A stretch of DNA of 64,000 nt, taken from positions 10,444,528 through 10,508,527 of the forward strand of contig JARUPZ010000015.1 of NCBI GenBank assembly GCA_031213475.1. Reading direction: 5' to 3'. This DNA comes from Nereocystis luetkeana. Its lineage: Eukaryota; Sar; Phaeophyceae; Laminariales; Laminariaceae. Positions 26,001-38,000 of the stretch are shown piece by piece (within the stretch, counting starts at the first letter, position 1; every line of letters begins with the position of its first letter). The notes under the pieces are model-generated. The model was not told the origin of the DNA. It saw only the letters and a list, made by a program, of their open reading frames with translations, and ran no database searches. Made by a program: the position numbers and the translations under genes.

Positions 26001-29000
26001 TGTATAGTATAGCCCAACAGAAAATGAAAGGCCCATCAGCAGGAGGTCTACACAGCCCGAAAGAACGGAAGACAACAACCAGTCACACTATAACGGTACA
26101 TGTATGTATGGCACATGGTATGGTGTGGATGGCGTGGTATGGTACATGGTACGGTGTGGGATGGTCTACGAGGAAGAGCACCGTATGGTAATGACAAAAT
26201 GACCAACCAGGAAAAGGAAAACATGACGGCCAACCAAAAAACAGCCCAAGCCAAACGCACGAACCACCCCCGCACGCTGCTCAAGCAACCCCAACAACGT
26301 GATGCAACCCCTAGCAAACGCTTTGTCGTCTGACGGCACGGTAAAGCCACTCCCGCACTTGCTCCTGCACCGGGTTGGGCATTAATTACACGAACCGGGC
26401 GGGACCAATCAAAAAGATGAACCAAAATGGCCAACCAAAACGACTAACCCAAACGGCCAACCAAAATGGCCAACCAAAACGACTGACCGAAACGGCTGAC
26501 CAAAATCACCGACCAAAAACGCCGACCAAAACGACTCACCAAAGGACAGCCAAAACCAAAATAAGAAACCACTACGGGTAAAAAAAATGGGCAATCTAAA
26601 GGGCCAACCAAAATGGTGAAATTATACGCGTCAAGTGCTCCAGGCTGCAGCTTTCTCGCTCAAGCAACCCCCCCTCAACGCGACGCGACGCAACCCCACG
26701 CAAAACGCCACTTTACGCCACATTACCAGGCGGCATGGTTGAGCCCCTTTCGCGCCACCTCCTTGGCGGGGTCGGACAAGAAGAGCGTAAACTCGCGGAG
26801 GAGGTCGGGGTGGTCTGAAAGTAAAGATGACGCCTGTTGGAGCACGTCCTCGATAGCTACGCGGAACGGAAATACCGGTATGGCACACACGGGCGCACGC
26901 GATAGGGTAGGTTGGGTTTGGGGGTATACGAGGGCGTACGCGGTAACTCCTGTTTGGTTTGGTTTGGTTTGGTGGGGTGTTAATAATAGTGTCAAAATCA
27001 GCTAATACGGGGGACCATAGTTAATAGGGCCAAATATTGTTAGTAAAAATGGTTAAATATATATGTTTTTATGTATACCATAGGTCCTATTAACTATGAC
27101 CCCCGGTAATAGCATGGACGAAGTTCTAAATGTCAATGACGGCTGATATTTTTTTTTGAGTTAACACCGTCTAAAATTAGACAAAATAGTCGGCAAGCTC
27201 TAGCTGTGTACGAGCGTAGTGTACTACCGTAGTGCTGTTCTGCACTGTGTAATTAATTGCCTACAGTAATTGCGGCTCGTACCTTGACTATCCCCTTCAG
27301 GACTGCACACCCGGTATCAAGTATAGAGTATTTCGGCGAAAGGAGAAGAGGCCCAATCTGGGTGCTGGCATCGAAAACAGAATATTTTTACCGCCACGAA
27401 CGAGAATAGACGTCGGTTGACGGCACATTTGCCCCTTGACGGGCAGCCGCCAAGGACATTCTAATGCTCAAAACTATCATACTTCAGAAGAGGGTTTGAC
27501 GGATCAAAGGTAGGCCTGACGGGGCAAAGGTAGGCCGTCGACCAAAATATTTGGCCACGCGACTGTCATAACTTAAGTATCGACCACTCAACTGGTCCCA
27601 CTCACAGCAGACGTATTTGAAATGTTTCTGTAAAAAACCAAGCACAGCACACCCGGCTAGTCGGCAGCCAGGACACGTCGCAAGTATGCCCGAGGCCGCC
27701 CTCTACACAGTCGGGCTCGGGAATCACGATGGGGCAGTTTCTATCCCTTGAGGTGAACCTCATCTCGCGCTACCACGAATAGCGCAAAAAGTGTACTTAT
27801 ATCTATTCAGTAAATAACACCTCCAATGTTTGATCCTCCTGACTTGATCATCTAGAATATGTTATAGGAGCTTAACCTCGCCGAGAAGGTGAGTTAGAAA
27901 ACGCTATTATTGAATGAGTTAATACTGAATGGCCAACCCGATGGAAGGACAATCCCAACGCCTATTACTACATTCGTTTAACCGCCTGTTAATATATTCA
28001 TAAAATAACAACGGTTTTCCAACGACGTGATATGTTGGTAACCCTCTTGGAGCTTCAAGGGGGGGAAAATGACGATCAGAACGTAGTGACTACGATTACG
28101 ATCATATCCTATGCGTGGTTGGGGAATGATGCAATGGTTGGTGCCCGAGCTCCGATGGTTGAATGCAAGGAGTTGTACGGCACGAGCGCCTCATTATCCT
28201 ACCTATATACCAGCCCTCTGTGCCTATATACCCCTACTACTGCTGGCCGATTGAGGTAATATGATAATACGATATAGCATGTACCGGTACTCCCACGCCG
28301 TTGATAAGACCGAAGCCAAGTAACACACAATTGTTCCGGTCGCTATTAATAGTTTGGTGTCCCAATGGAGTTAACGAACACAGTCAGGCAGTCAGTCAGT
28401 CAGTCAGTCACATATAGTTTGGCCAAAAAGGGCCACAACTATTTAATATCGTGAGCAGCGTGCGTGGTGGCATACATGACGGTGCGGTTCAGCCGAACGA
28501 GCGAATATGCTAATATTAATGATCAATAGGAGACTAAACTTTTCAGGGGGGTCAAGGCCTCTTTTCGGCAGAGCTCACACCTTATTCGATACAAAAGTGT
28601 CGTTGCTTATACTCATGGCACTGCTGCGACAGGTCACCTTCTATCTGTAGACCATCTAGATTCTAACCTGCTCAGGCGGTTGTAACAAGTTAAGCAGGAT
28701 CTGTGTAGTACTTATTTAAACCAGGAAATATAAGCTACTCACTGTAGATCATGCAGAAACTACGGCTCCCACCCTAAAACATGAGCTGGATGGTACAGAT
28801 CAGGAATGTATATATCCGATCTATCTATCTGCCCTCAAATATCTAGATTGTTAACTGGGAATAAACGATCTGTAGATGGTATGTCCCGTGTATGTGTGAA
28901 CAGAAAACCTTCTCGAGGGACATCTGTCATTAAATCAGATTTACTACGGTATACCCTGGTATATAGTACCGTACGTATAGGTCCGCCGTTACTGAGCTGA

Positions 29001-32000
29001 AAATTGCAGCAGTAGCTGACTTACTAACAATACAAGTAGGAGGGAGACTTATCAATAGTTGTTATGAATAATTGATTGACATCCGTTGTTACAGATGTAT
29101 CCAGTAATAATATTGATAGTCGCGTGCCATCTCTGGCGGAAACTCGCCTCTATGCATCTGACTGGCGCGTTTGCTTGTAAACTAGCTCGACATTTTTTTT
29201 GCAATCGATAAATCTCTACGTAAGGCAATAATATTTGAACAGTTGGCTTACTTCGCCACTCAACTATCCCGAGGGGCTGCAGCATTGAGACCATGAGAAC
29301 ATGAGAGCATGAGAGCATGAGAGCATGAGAACATCACAACCCACGAGGGACCCACAACACGTAGACTGTATCCCTGTATGTTTACGCACTATACTACCGT
29401 ACTATTAATACTACACTACACTACATGCCACATACTACTACAGTGCACACTAAATCCCACCATATACTGTAAATACTTGTGGGTTACTCCGAAAAAATTG
29501 CTGCTAATAGCCGTGGTGTCCGGCCAAGTCACAGCCCTGAGCTTTAGTCATACGCCATAAACGAATCCCACTCCTGACGGAAGAGTAATATTAATAGTAC
29601 TGTAGTACGGCAGCAATTATAAATACAAATAAAGTGTATATAGCTTAGCCCAGCTAGATAAACCATCATGGGTGATAGCCCACACGAAACCTTCCTTACA
29701 TCATGATTCTGAGAAAATTCCTCCGCGGCCGGTCGGGCTTCCTATATTTCGCGTGCTACAAATATGTAGACTCACTCACAGGGCAGCTCCTACAGAACAC
29801 TCTGGCCCAAGGTACTCGAGGCGGTACCGGGGTGCAGTTGTGCCCTGCGTTGATGTGATAATGGCCTACTTGCGAACGTACACAACCCAAACTTTCTCGT
29901 ACAGCACCTCGATCATACACCGCTTTCGCTTTCGTCCCACCATCTCACCTCGCTCTCCTTGTTGGTACGCGTGGAGAAGCTCGAGGAGGTGGTTGTAAGC
30001 CTGGGGCTCGTGGCTGAAGCGCTTCTGGATGGTCGCGATGAATGTGATGGCGGGGTCAAGCTCCACCGACAAGGACAAAAAAACGACGAAGACGAAACCG
30101 ACGAGAATGATATATTATAGGGTGGGCGCGGGGCACGGCCACAAAAGGCGCAACTAACGTGTCGATCTCCCCCCCCTCCCCCCCCCCCCCCACACACACA
30201 TATACCTCAGCTGCCCGCCCCCCTTGAAAACCTCACAAAACTCACAAAAATTGGAAGATACTACTGTAGGTATTATTTTATGTTGTTAGAAATATATTTC
30301 ACAATGTTAATGGTTGCTTCACAATCTTCAATCATATCTGCATTAACAACATTAGTAATTTGCAATCCAGATTAACAACTATATCGCAACCAATCACTCG
30401 GTTGAATCCTTCCAATTTTCGTTCACCGCAGAGTTTTTCCACTCAATATCCAGAATCTTACCGGCTTGTCCCCCCGCGGCGATAGGCCGAACCCTTCGTG
30501 CCTCCCTTCCCCTGCCCCGTTCGCGCTCGGCCCGCCCACCGCGTGCGCCCCCACATTCTCCATAGCCTTGCCCCCCGCCAACACAGCACCACCTATTCCT
30601 CGTCCTCCTGTTCCTCCTTCTCCTCCCCCTCCCCCACCACCCCCACCCCCACCGTCTCTACCTTCACGGCCTCCCCCTCCCACGGCCCCGCCGACATCAT
30701 GGCCGCTGCCGCCGCCACCACCATCACCACCACCGCTAGGACCGTCGCCGCTCCCCGGCCCTCCCACGCCCATCTCGTACCCTCCCTCCGTGTGACCTCC
30801 CCCTACGAGAGCTCCGACCATGTCGTGGACCAGAGCGGAGTTAGACGCGGACACGTCCCCCGCAACGGCACCGCCTCCGTGGTTGGAAACCTGCCTGCTG
30901 ACGGAAGGCAATGCGCCGCCACCGCCACCATCACCACCACCGTCACCGCCAACACTTCCGCCAGTAGCAGCAGCAGCACCACCAGCAGCAGCGTTGGTGT
31001 TGCTGGTGGTGATGGTACTGATGTTGCCGTTGTTGTCGGCCGCGTGCTGAGGGATCTCGCCCCGCTGGATGGCCATCTGGCGCTCATGCTCTCGGTTCAT
31101 TTCCTGGAAAAATCGTAAAGCAGGGCGCAGAACAGGGAAGCACGCAAACTTTTTTGAGTACATACACGTATCACACTCCATTGTATACACTATTTTCGAG
31201 ACCAGCACAGCAAGGGGTGCATTACCCCCCACGTACATATATATATATATACTGTATATATAGCAATCGCGAAAAAATCTCACCGCACTGTTTTGTTTTA
31301 TTCAACACCATTTCAGCAATGTGGTTGTCGTCGTTTTATCTTTTTTGTCGTGTGCCCGAGGGCAGAATCATAACTATGTGCTCATGGGGTTGATGACGCC
31401 CTAGCATGTGACCGCATAAGCGCTCATGTATTTTTGCTTAAATTGACTTTTTTGTAGGCTTTCTGGCACACCAGTGCGCCTTACACTACTTCCTATACTC
31501 GTGCCGTAAGTTATAGAACATATAGGCGATTTTATTATAAAAAGTCGCATACAGTTTGGGCCCTTCCAACGCACACTACGCGTTCGGGGCGGTAAGCTTA
31601 AACCAGCTCGGGACCATCTTCTATTTTCTCACTTCTCACTTAGTTGTCAGACAACTCTACCTTGCAACCGTCGGGCAAAATATTTCGATACGACACATAG
31701 AAACTTCCGATACGGTATCCAGCACCGCTCCCTACATCATCAGAGGGTTAACGATTTCCAATGCCCTCCTTTTGTCACCTCGATACCCGACAATTCTATC
31801 TTGTAACCGTCAGGCAAAACCTGTCGTTACCATGTATCTAAGTCGACATATCGTTGAATATGATCACGAACTCCTGTTTTCCTACGCTATCAACTCGGTC
31901 ACTCTTACGCCATAGTTTCTAGTTTCTCAACCCTGACCTCTATGTCACTTATTCCTAGCCTTGACTCCTCTGGTAGAAAGGCGTTAAACCCCAGCATGAG

Positions 32001-35000
32001 CTGGGTGTGGCCGTGGAACAGGTTGGCCACACGCTGAATGACGCCCCTCACGTCAATATCTCTCGCCTGAAGATAACGATACGCCGCCGAGGAACGAAAG
32101 GAACCAAAACAAGCAATTTAATAAAATCGAAATGGGTGTGTGGGGGGGGTGTTCTCACATCATCATGCCATCATGCATGGACGTAGTCGTATATTTGACC
32201 ACAGACCCTCGCATCCCTACAATGCCGCCATGGAGCACGTCGGGTTTTTACCGACCAGGCAAACACTGTTCACACCACGCGCGAAGCGCCGTGAGGTGTT
32301 TGGCTAGTCTCATGAAGGGAGAGATGCATCGTACCAAAAACTGCGCTTTCGAGGCGGACTTTCTTGCGTATGAAATGCCAGCTTCAACAGTTTTTTCTGG
32401 TGTAGCCACTTCCAGAGACAGCAATGGGGGTGTTATGTAACTACCTCGTGGGCGCCTTACCATAAACACTACCGGTACGTGATACGATAATTCCCGTTAT
32501 GCTCACCAAAGGTTCTCCCCCTCGAACAAAAATGATCTAACTCCATCGGCAGCGGTGGTGATCGCCAAAAATAACAAGTGGGGAGGGGGGGGGGGGGGGG
32601 TGTACTGAATTTTGCATGGCCGTAGTGGTATGAGCAAATAAACACTACAGGCAGTACGACATATTAGAAGCGTATTTGAGTATTTCGCGTCACTGTCACT
32701 ATTACGGGGGACCATAGCAAGTATGACCAAATATTGTTCGCAAATTTAGCGAAATATATACCTGGTACCGGTTTTTGTATTACTGTAGGTCCTATTCAAC
32801 ATGGTCCCCCGCAATATTTAGCACTATTTAATACTGGTCGTATACGTGTACAAGTATAAATAATACGTCCATACTTCCCATGGTTTTTGTTGTTTCGGGG
32901 AATGCCTTTGTTTTAAAGGTGATCGTCGTTGAAGCTCATGCTATTCACTATAAATAACACATTGTAAAATGGTAATTGCAAGAGCACTCACGGTACTCTG
33001 TAGCTCCCACAAAGCATCACATACATACCAGGTATTCATAATACACTGCCACGAGTACAACAAAAGCGAAACTTTTATTCGTATTATTATACGCACTATT
33101 ATGCATGCGGTATATAGGACGAGAAACCCTCCTGGAATAAAAAACAGGGGAAAAATAACGAGTAACAGGTGACGATTACAGCCAGTAGAGAGAAAAAGGG
33201 TTGAGGTATTAGACTGTACGAAAGAAGAGGGGAGTACTGCTGTCATCTATCCCCGCGGGTAATCCTTATAACAAGAACGCTCAATAGTCGATTTTGGTCT
33301 GATGGGCTCAATTCTTACTGTAATAGGATTCTCTTTCGAGGCAAAGGGAACCATCCATATCAATGGTCGATCTGGTTTGAACGACTTAGGCTAGCCGTAG
33401 TTCTACTCGTCTCGAGAATAGGGGCTGCCAACTATTTTATCGAATAAGTGGTGAGCACGTGAGCACTGAGCACACCTCATCACATTGGTCGGGGGGTGAT
33501 ACGTACATGATGGTCATACGACACGTGCACAGCATGATGCTATTACTGTAACAATACCATGCTACCCCTATGCACTTGTCATCAGTTTTACAGGATAACC
33601 CTGGGCTGGATAATTGATCGATATTTTACCTCGTATGGCTCAGCAGGTAACACCTTCACATTTGACGTCATCGAGGACACGGGTTCGAATCTCACTTCGA
33701 ACGTTCCTTGTATAAAAATGCTTGCGCGTGCGTCCCCGTATATTTATATCCCTGATTCCCCAGGTATTGAAATAGGAGGAAAGATAAGCGTACGGCCGTA
33801 CACGGTACCGACACCCCAAATATCTCGCCGTTCAGAGGGGGGGAGAGTGTTATAGGTATTACCCTGGGCTGGGTAATCGATCGATATTTCACCCCTATAC
33901 CTCAGCGGGTAACACCTTGACATACTGCTGTTAATGCGATACTCTCACACTATTACTATGGGGGACCATAGTTAACAGGACCTATGATACACATAAAAAC
34001 TATATGTTTAACCATTATTCTAACAATATCTGGTCCTGTTAACTATGCCCCCCCGTAATAACACTCGTGGAAGGTTGATACAAGTGAACCATTTGGTCCC
34101 TTGTCGCTATACAGCAGTAGTATTGGTCCCTCTATAGTGCTATTAATAGTATGCCCCAGCCAACAATACCGGCCCTTTAGCGGCAACCCGCACTACTCCG
34201 CACACTGCAGTGCAGGTGTGCCCACCTCGACCAGACCATGTCCTACTATATGTAATACAGCCGTACACCCTATATTTCTTCTGTACTAAAGATGACCTAT
34301 GCCAATGCAAACGCAAAATTCCCATATATACAATGTTTGAATTCCAAAGATACCCGTCATAATGTTTCAGGTATAGCTTGCGATGGGCGCGTTTCTTAAA
34401 ACGGAAAGTTCCAAACTTTTGGAAAAGCCCGAAAAAAGCTGGACTTTTCGCGGGTCTGGTCAAACCTCACGGGTCGAGTCGGGTCGGGTCGGGTCGGGTC
34501 GGGTCGGGTCGGGTCGGGTCGGGTCGGGTCGGGTCGGGTCGGGTCGGGTCGGATCAGCTGACCCGACCCGACCCGCGAGATATAAAAAACTGCTGACCCG
34601 ACCCGACCCGCAGGATTTGAAAACCTCCTGACTCCACCCGACCCGGCCCGCGAGATTAAAAAAACTCCTGACCCGACCCGACCCGACCCGACCCGCCACG
34701 TTTCGGCTGACCCGTGAAACACGGCTTTAATGCGGGTCACGTCACCTTGACCCGCGAGCCCATTGATGTTGACCCGCGGGTTCGACGGCCCGTGGGTCGA
34801 CAATTCAAAAACTATTAGATACTCATTTGTATGCCCCGCAGCGATTTGTGGCCTGGCTGAGGTGGGTATGGATGGATGCGGGCATCCTTATATGGATTTG
34901 GCGATGTTTTAATGTTTGAATATTCTTTTCAAGGAGTATTATTGAGTATTGAAGTAGAGAAACCCTTGGGTAAAAGAGCGGGCAGTGTTTTAAGTGTCGG

Positions 35001-38000
35001 ATCCGCGAGCCGGATACGTGGGTCCGACCCGCCCGCGGGTCAGCAAAAAACAGCTCGCGAGTCATGCTGGTCGGACCCGCGAGTGATCGTTTCTCGCGGG
35101 TCATGACCTGACCCCACCCGACCCGTGAGCTTTTCACCTCCTCCTGACCCGACCCGACCCCACCCATGACTTTGAAAAATCTTGACCCGACCCGACCCGA
35201 CCCGTGACATTTTGAACACCCCGTGACCCGATCTACGGGTCGGGTCATGACCCGCGAAAGAACTGGAAAAAAACAATTCTGGGGCCGATGTTGAACCAAG
35301 ATCAGCTTGAGAAAAACTTAGGCGGATGTTTGTTTGATTCGAAGCGGCGAGATTAGAGTCCTCGATAAGCATCGATATTCTGAACGGGGTGTTTTCGTTA
35401 GGGGCTCTGACCCACCCTAGGGTCACCGTCTTCACACAATGGCCGGTGTCATGTGGCGGGAGCTAGCCAGGCGTATGCTATGATTAAAAAAAAGCAATTG
35501 GCCGCTGGCGTGCACAAAACAGAAGACAAAAATTCTGCATCCGTCTCGAATGGCAAAAAACAGTTTTTTTTTCAGGTTTGGGAGGATACCGCAGGACGCC
35601 GCCTGCAAGACCTCAATGGATCCACCTGATATCTTCGAGGCCGTCATCTACTCTCGTTGGCCTTGAAGGACACCGAGTTGGTTGGCCGTGGGCTGAGTCT
35701 ATGTAGAGATCGAGCGTCGATCGTCGCACGAGCTGATTATTATCAGCGTGTTGATAATTTGGATCAAGATAAAACAAATTGCGCCGCCTGCAGCCGTTAG
35801 AAAAAACAAGGAAAAAATGAAAAACAAATTCTCGTCTTTCCCACAGCGGCGGTATGAGGATATTTTTAGGGTTTTTCGCCGGTCATGACCCGATCCGCGG
35901 GTCGGGTCACGTGGTGTTCAAAATGTCACGGGTCGGGTCGGGTCCGGTCAGGAAGTGTTCAAAATCTCATGGGTCGGGTCAGGTCGGGTGAAGAGTTTTC
36001 AAATCTCACGGGTCGGGTCGGGTCGGGTCGGGTCAGGTCATGACCCGCGAGAAGCGGGTCACTAGCGGGTCGGGGCCAGCATGACCCGCGAGTTGTTTTC
36101 TACCGACCCGCGGGTCGAACCCGCGCATTCGGGTCGCGGATCCGACACTTGAACCACTTCCCGTTCTCTTACCCAAAGGCTTCCCTCGCACCAATACTCA
36201 ATAATACCCCTTTGGTATATTATTAAAACATTGAAACACCGCCAAATTCATATACCCATGCCCGCATCCATTTGTTCTGAGGCTTAGATTGGGTTTGTGA
36301 AGATCTTAGCCCGTGGGGATAAAGGTGAAAGGTTAACCACTCGCCTACCCAATATAAGCCTCATAACACCCTCCCCCCCTGGAACGGACCGGATTTTACG
36401 GGTCGACGCGCCATCACACGCGGTTCCAATTTCTGGAGATCCAGAAGCATTTTTCATATTCTTGACATGAGGAAACGCATTTTTCTTTTAAGAAGCGATT
36501 TCATTGTGGATGTGAGATTCGAACTCACTACCAACGACCCATGTTCTGCCGTCGTCACCATTTGGGAAGGTCGTAGTCCGTTGGGCTAAAGGTAAAAGGT
36601 TAACAAATCCCCTACCCAATCTAAGCCTCATAACACATTCATACCCACTACAGCCAGGTCATATATCGCTGCGGGGCACTAAAATGAACATGAGATTGTT
36701 TTTGAAGTGCCCACCCACGGGCCAGATCCGCGGGTCGAACCTTCGGGTCAGAAGAAATGGTCTCGCGGGTCAAGGTGACCCGACCTGCATGAAACCCGTG
36801 TCTCACCGGTCAATCGGAAGATGGCGGGTCGGGTCGGGTCGGGTCGGGTCGGGTCTGGTCAGGAAGTTTTGGAACCCCGCGGGTCGGGTCGGGTCAGGAG
36901 ATTTTCAAATATCTCGGGTCGGGTCGGGTCGGGTCGGGTCGGGTCGGGTCAAGGGGCTTTCAAAATCTCGCGGGTCGGGTCGGGTCAAGTCAATAAACCT
37001 CAAAAATTGCGCGGTTCGGGTCGGGTCAGCTGGCCCGACCCGACCCGACCCGTGAGGTTTGACCTGACCCGCGAAAAGCCCTGGTATTTTCATCTGTTTT
37101 TTAAAATCATTTTTTGAAAGATTGTTTTTCACTTCGCGTTTCCTATGGCATGGGTCTAATACTGCAGTAGTTCCTCGCTTACCGTTGTGACAGGTTCGGC
37201 AGGATATATCTACGTGCATGGCATAGTACAGATACCACCCAGGAAACGTGTGATACAGTAGAGCATGCAGGTTACACGGGCGCCAGCCGGCAACATGACG
37301 AGCTATACTGCTGTACCAGGTAACTCATATAGCACACCATCGGGACTACAGAGCCACTGTACATCATAAAAGGTCGGCGCTGAAGCCGCAGTAAGAGGTA
37401 GATCTACAGTACCTTGAAAGGTGTAGTTACTTAAGTATATGACGAAGCCTAAGTACAGTAGGAATGGACGATCCGTCCGAGGTGTCCAAGTGTGCAGGCG
37501 AGTGTACGAGCAGCATCCTCAGCTATTAGCATCATGCTGCGCGGGTATTGTACATCTCCTTCCTCCGCTGCACTTCGGACACCCAGTCGATGCTGTAGTC
37601 GCCACTTCGTTTCGACAATGTTTCACAGATTGGGCAGATGAACTACAGATACTGTAGATACATCATCTACAGTAGTAGGCATACCAGTAGATCCGAACGC
37701 GCCGTTATTACGAGATGCTGTGGGGGATCCGGATAATACAGACACAACCCCGGAAACATGTGCTAGAGCGTGCGCATTATACGGCAACCACCTAATAGCA
37801 ACATGAGCTAGATCATACTGCTCATACAGATATATCAGGGATCTATCTATCTATCAATATGCCCTGAAATATCTAGATCATCGACGTGGGAATCGATTTT
37901 CCGTACGAGGTGTGCAATGTTCCCTCTCAAGTCCCGAAGGGGCAACTATTAAAGCTACTACAATGACCGAAAACATAATCCGCTTTAGGACTCTGATATG

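Larger units (their letters stand above)
26857..29948. other. SIN3 intron 5
   Basis: It contains MITE-1 copy 1, family W copy 1, the CAGT and GAGCATGA arrays and three TATTAATA palindromes (28343, 29403, 29588). The remainder shows no gene. Confidence 0.55.
34287..37165. mobile_element. Foldback-type element with GGGTC satellite arms
   Basis: Both ends read GACCTATGCCAATGCAAACG-like (right end inverted: AGACCCATGCCATAGGAAAC). Next comes GGACTTTTCGCGGGTCTGGT on the left and GGCTTTTCGCGGGTCAGGTC inverted on the right, then tandem GGGTC pentamers. Each arm holds GATCAGCTGACCC or GGCCAGCTGACCC, and arm pieces 34810-35250 and 35885-36285 are inverted copies. The arms flank a 0.6-kb unique core (35260-35880). 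Long, repeat-built inverted arms are the definition of foldback elements. It occupies SIN3 intron 2. Confidence 0.78.

Noticed and set aside
30466-31118. Pro/Ser-rich plus-strand frames (109 and 206 codons)
   Set aside because: They are antisense shadows of the GGN-rich SIN3 exon 4.
33610-33690. Functional tRNA gene
   Set aside because: The T-arm pairs in only about three of five positions and the leader is repeated at 33862, so it is a SINE head.
34460-34552. GGGTC pentamers as a CRISPR array or telomere
   Set aside because: Units are contiguous with no spacers and are part of inverted arms of a foldback element.
36505-36600. tRNA gene on the minus strand
   Set aside because: A and B boxes are present but the spacing and stems do not fold as a tRNA, and it is part of a repeat.
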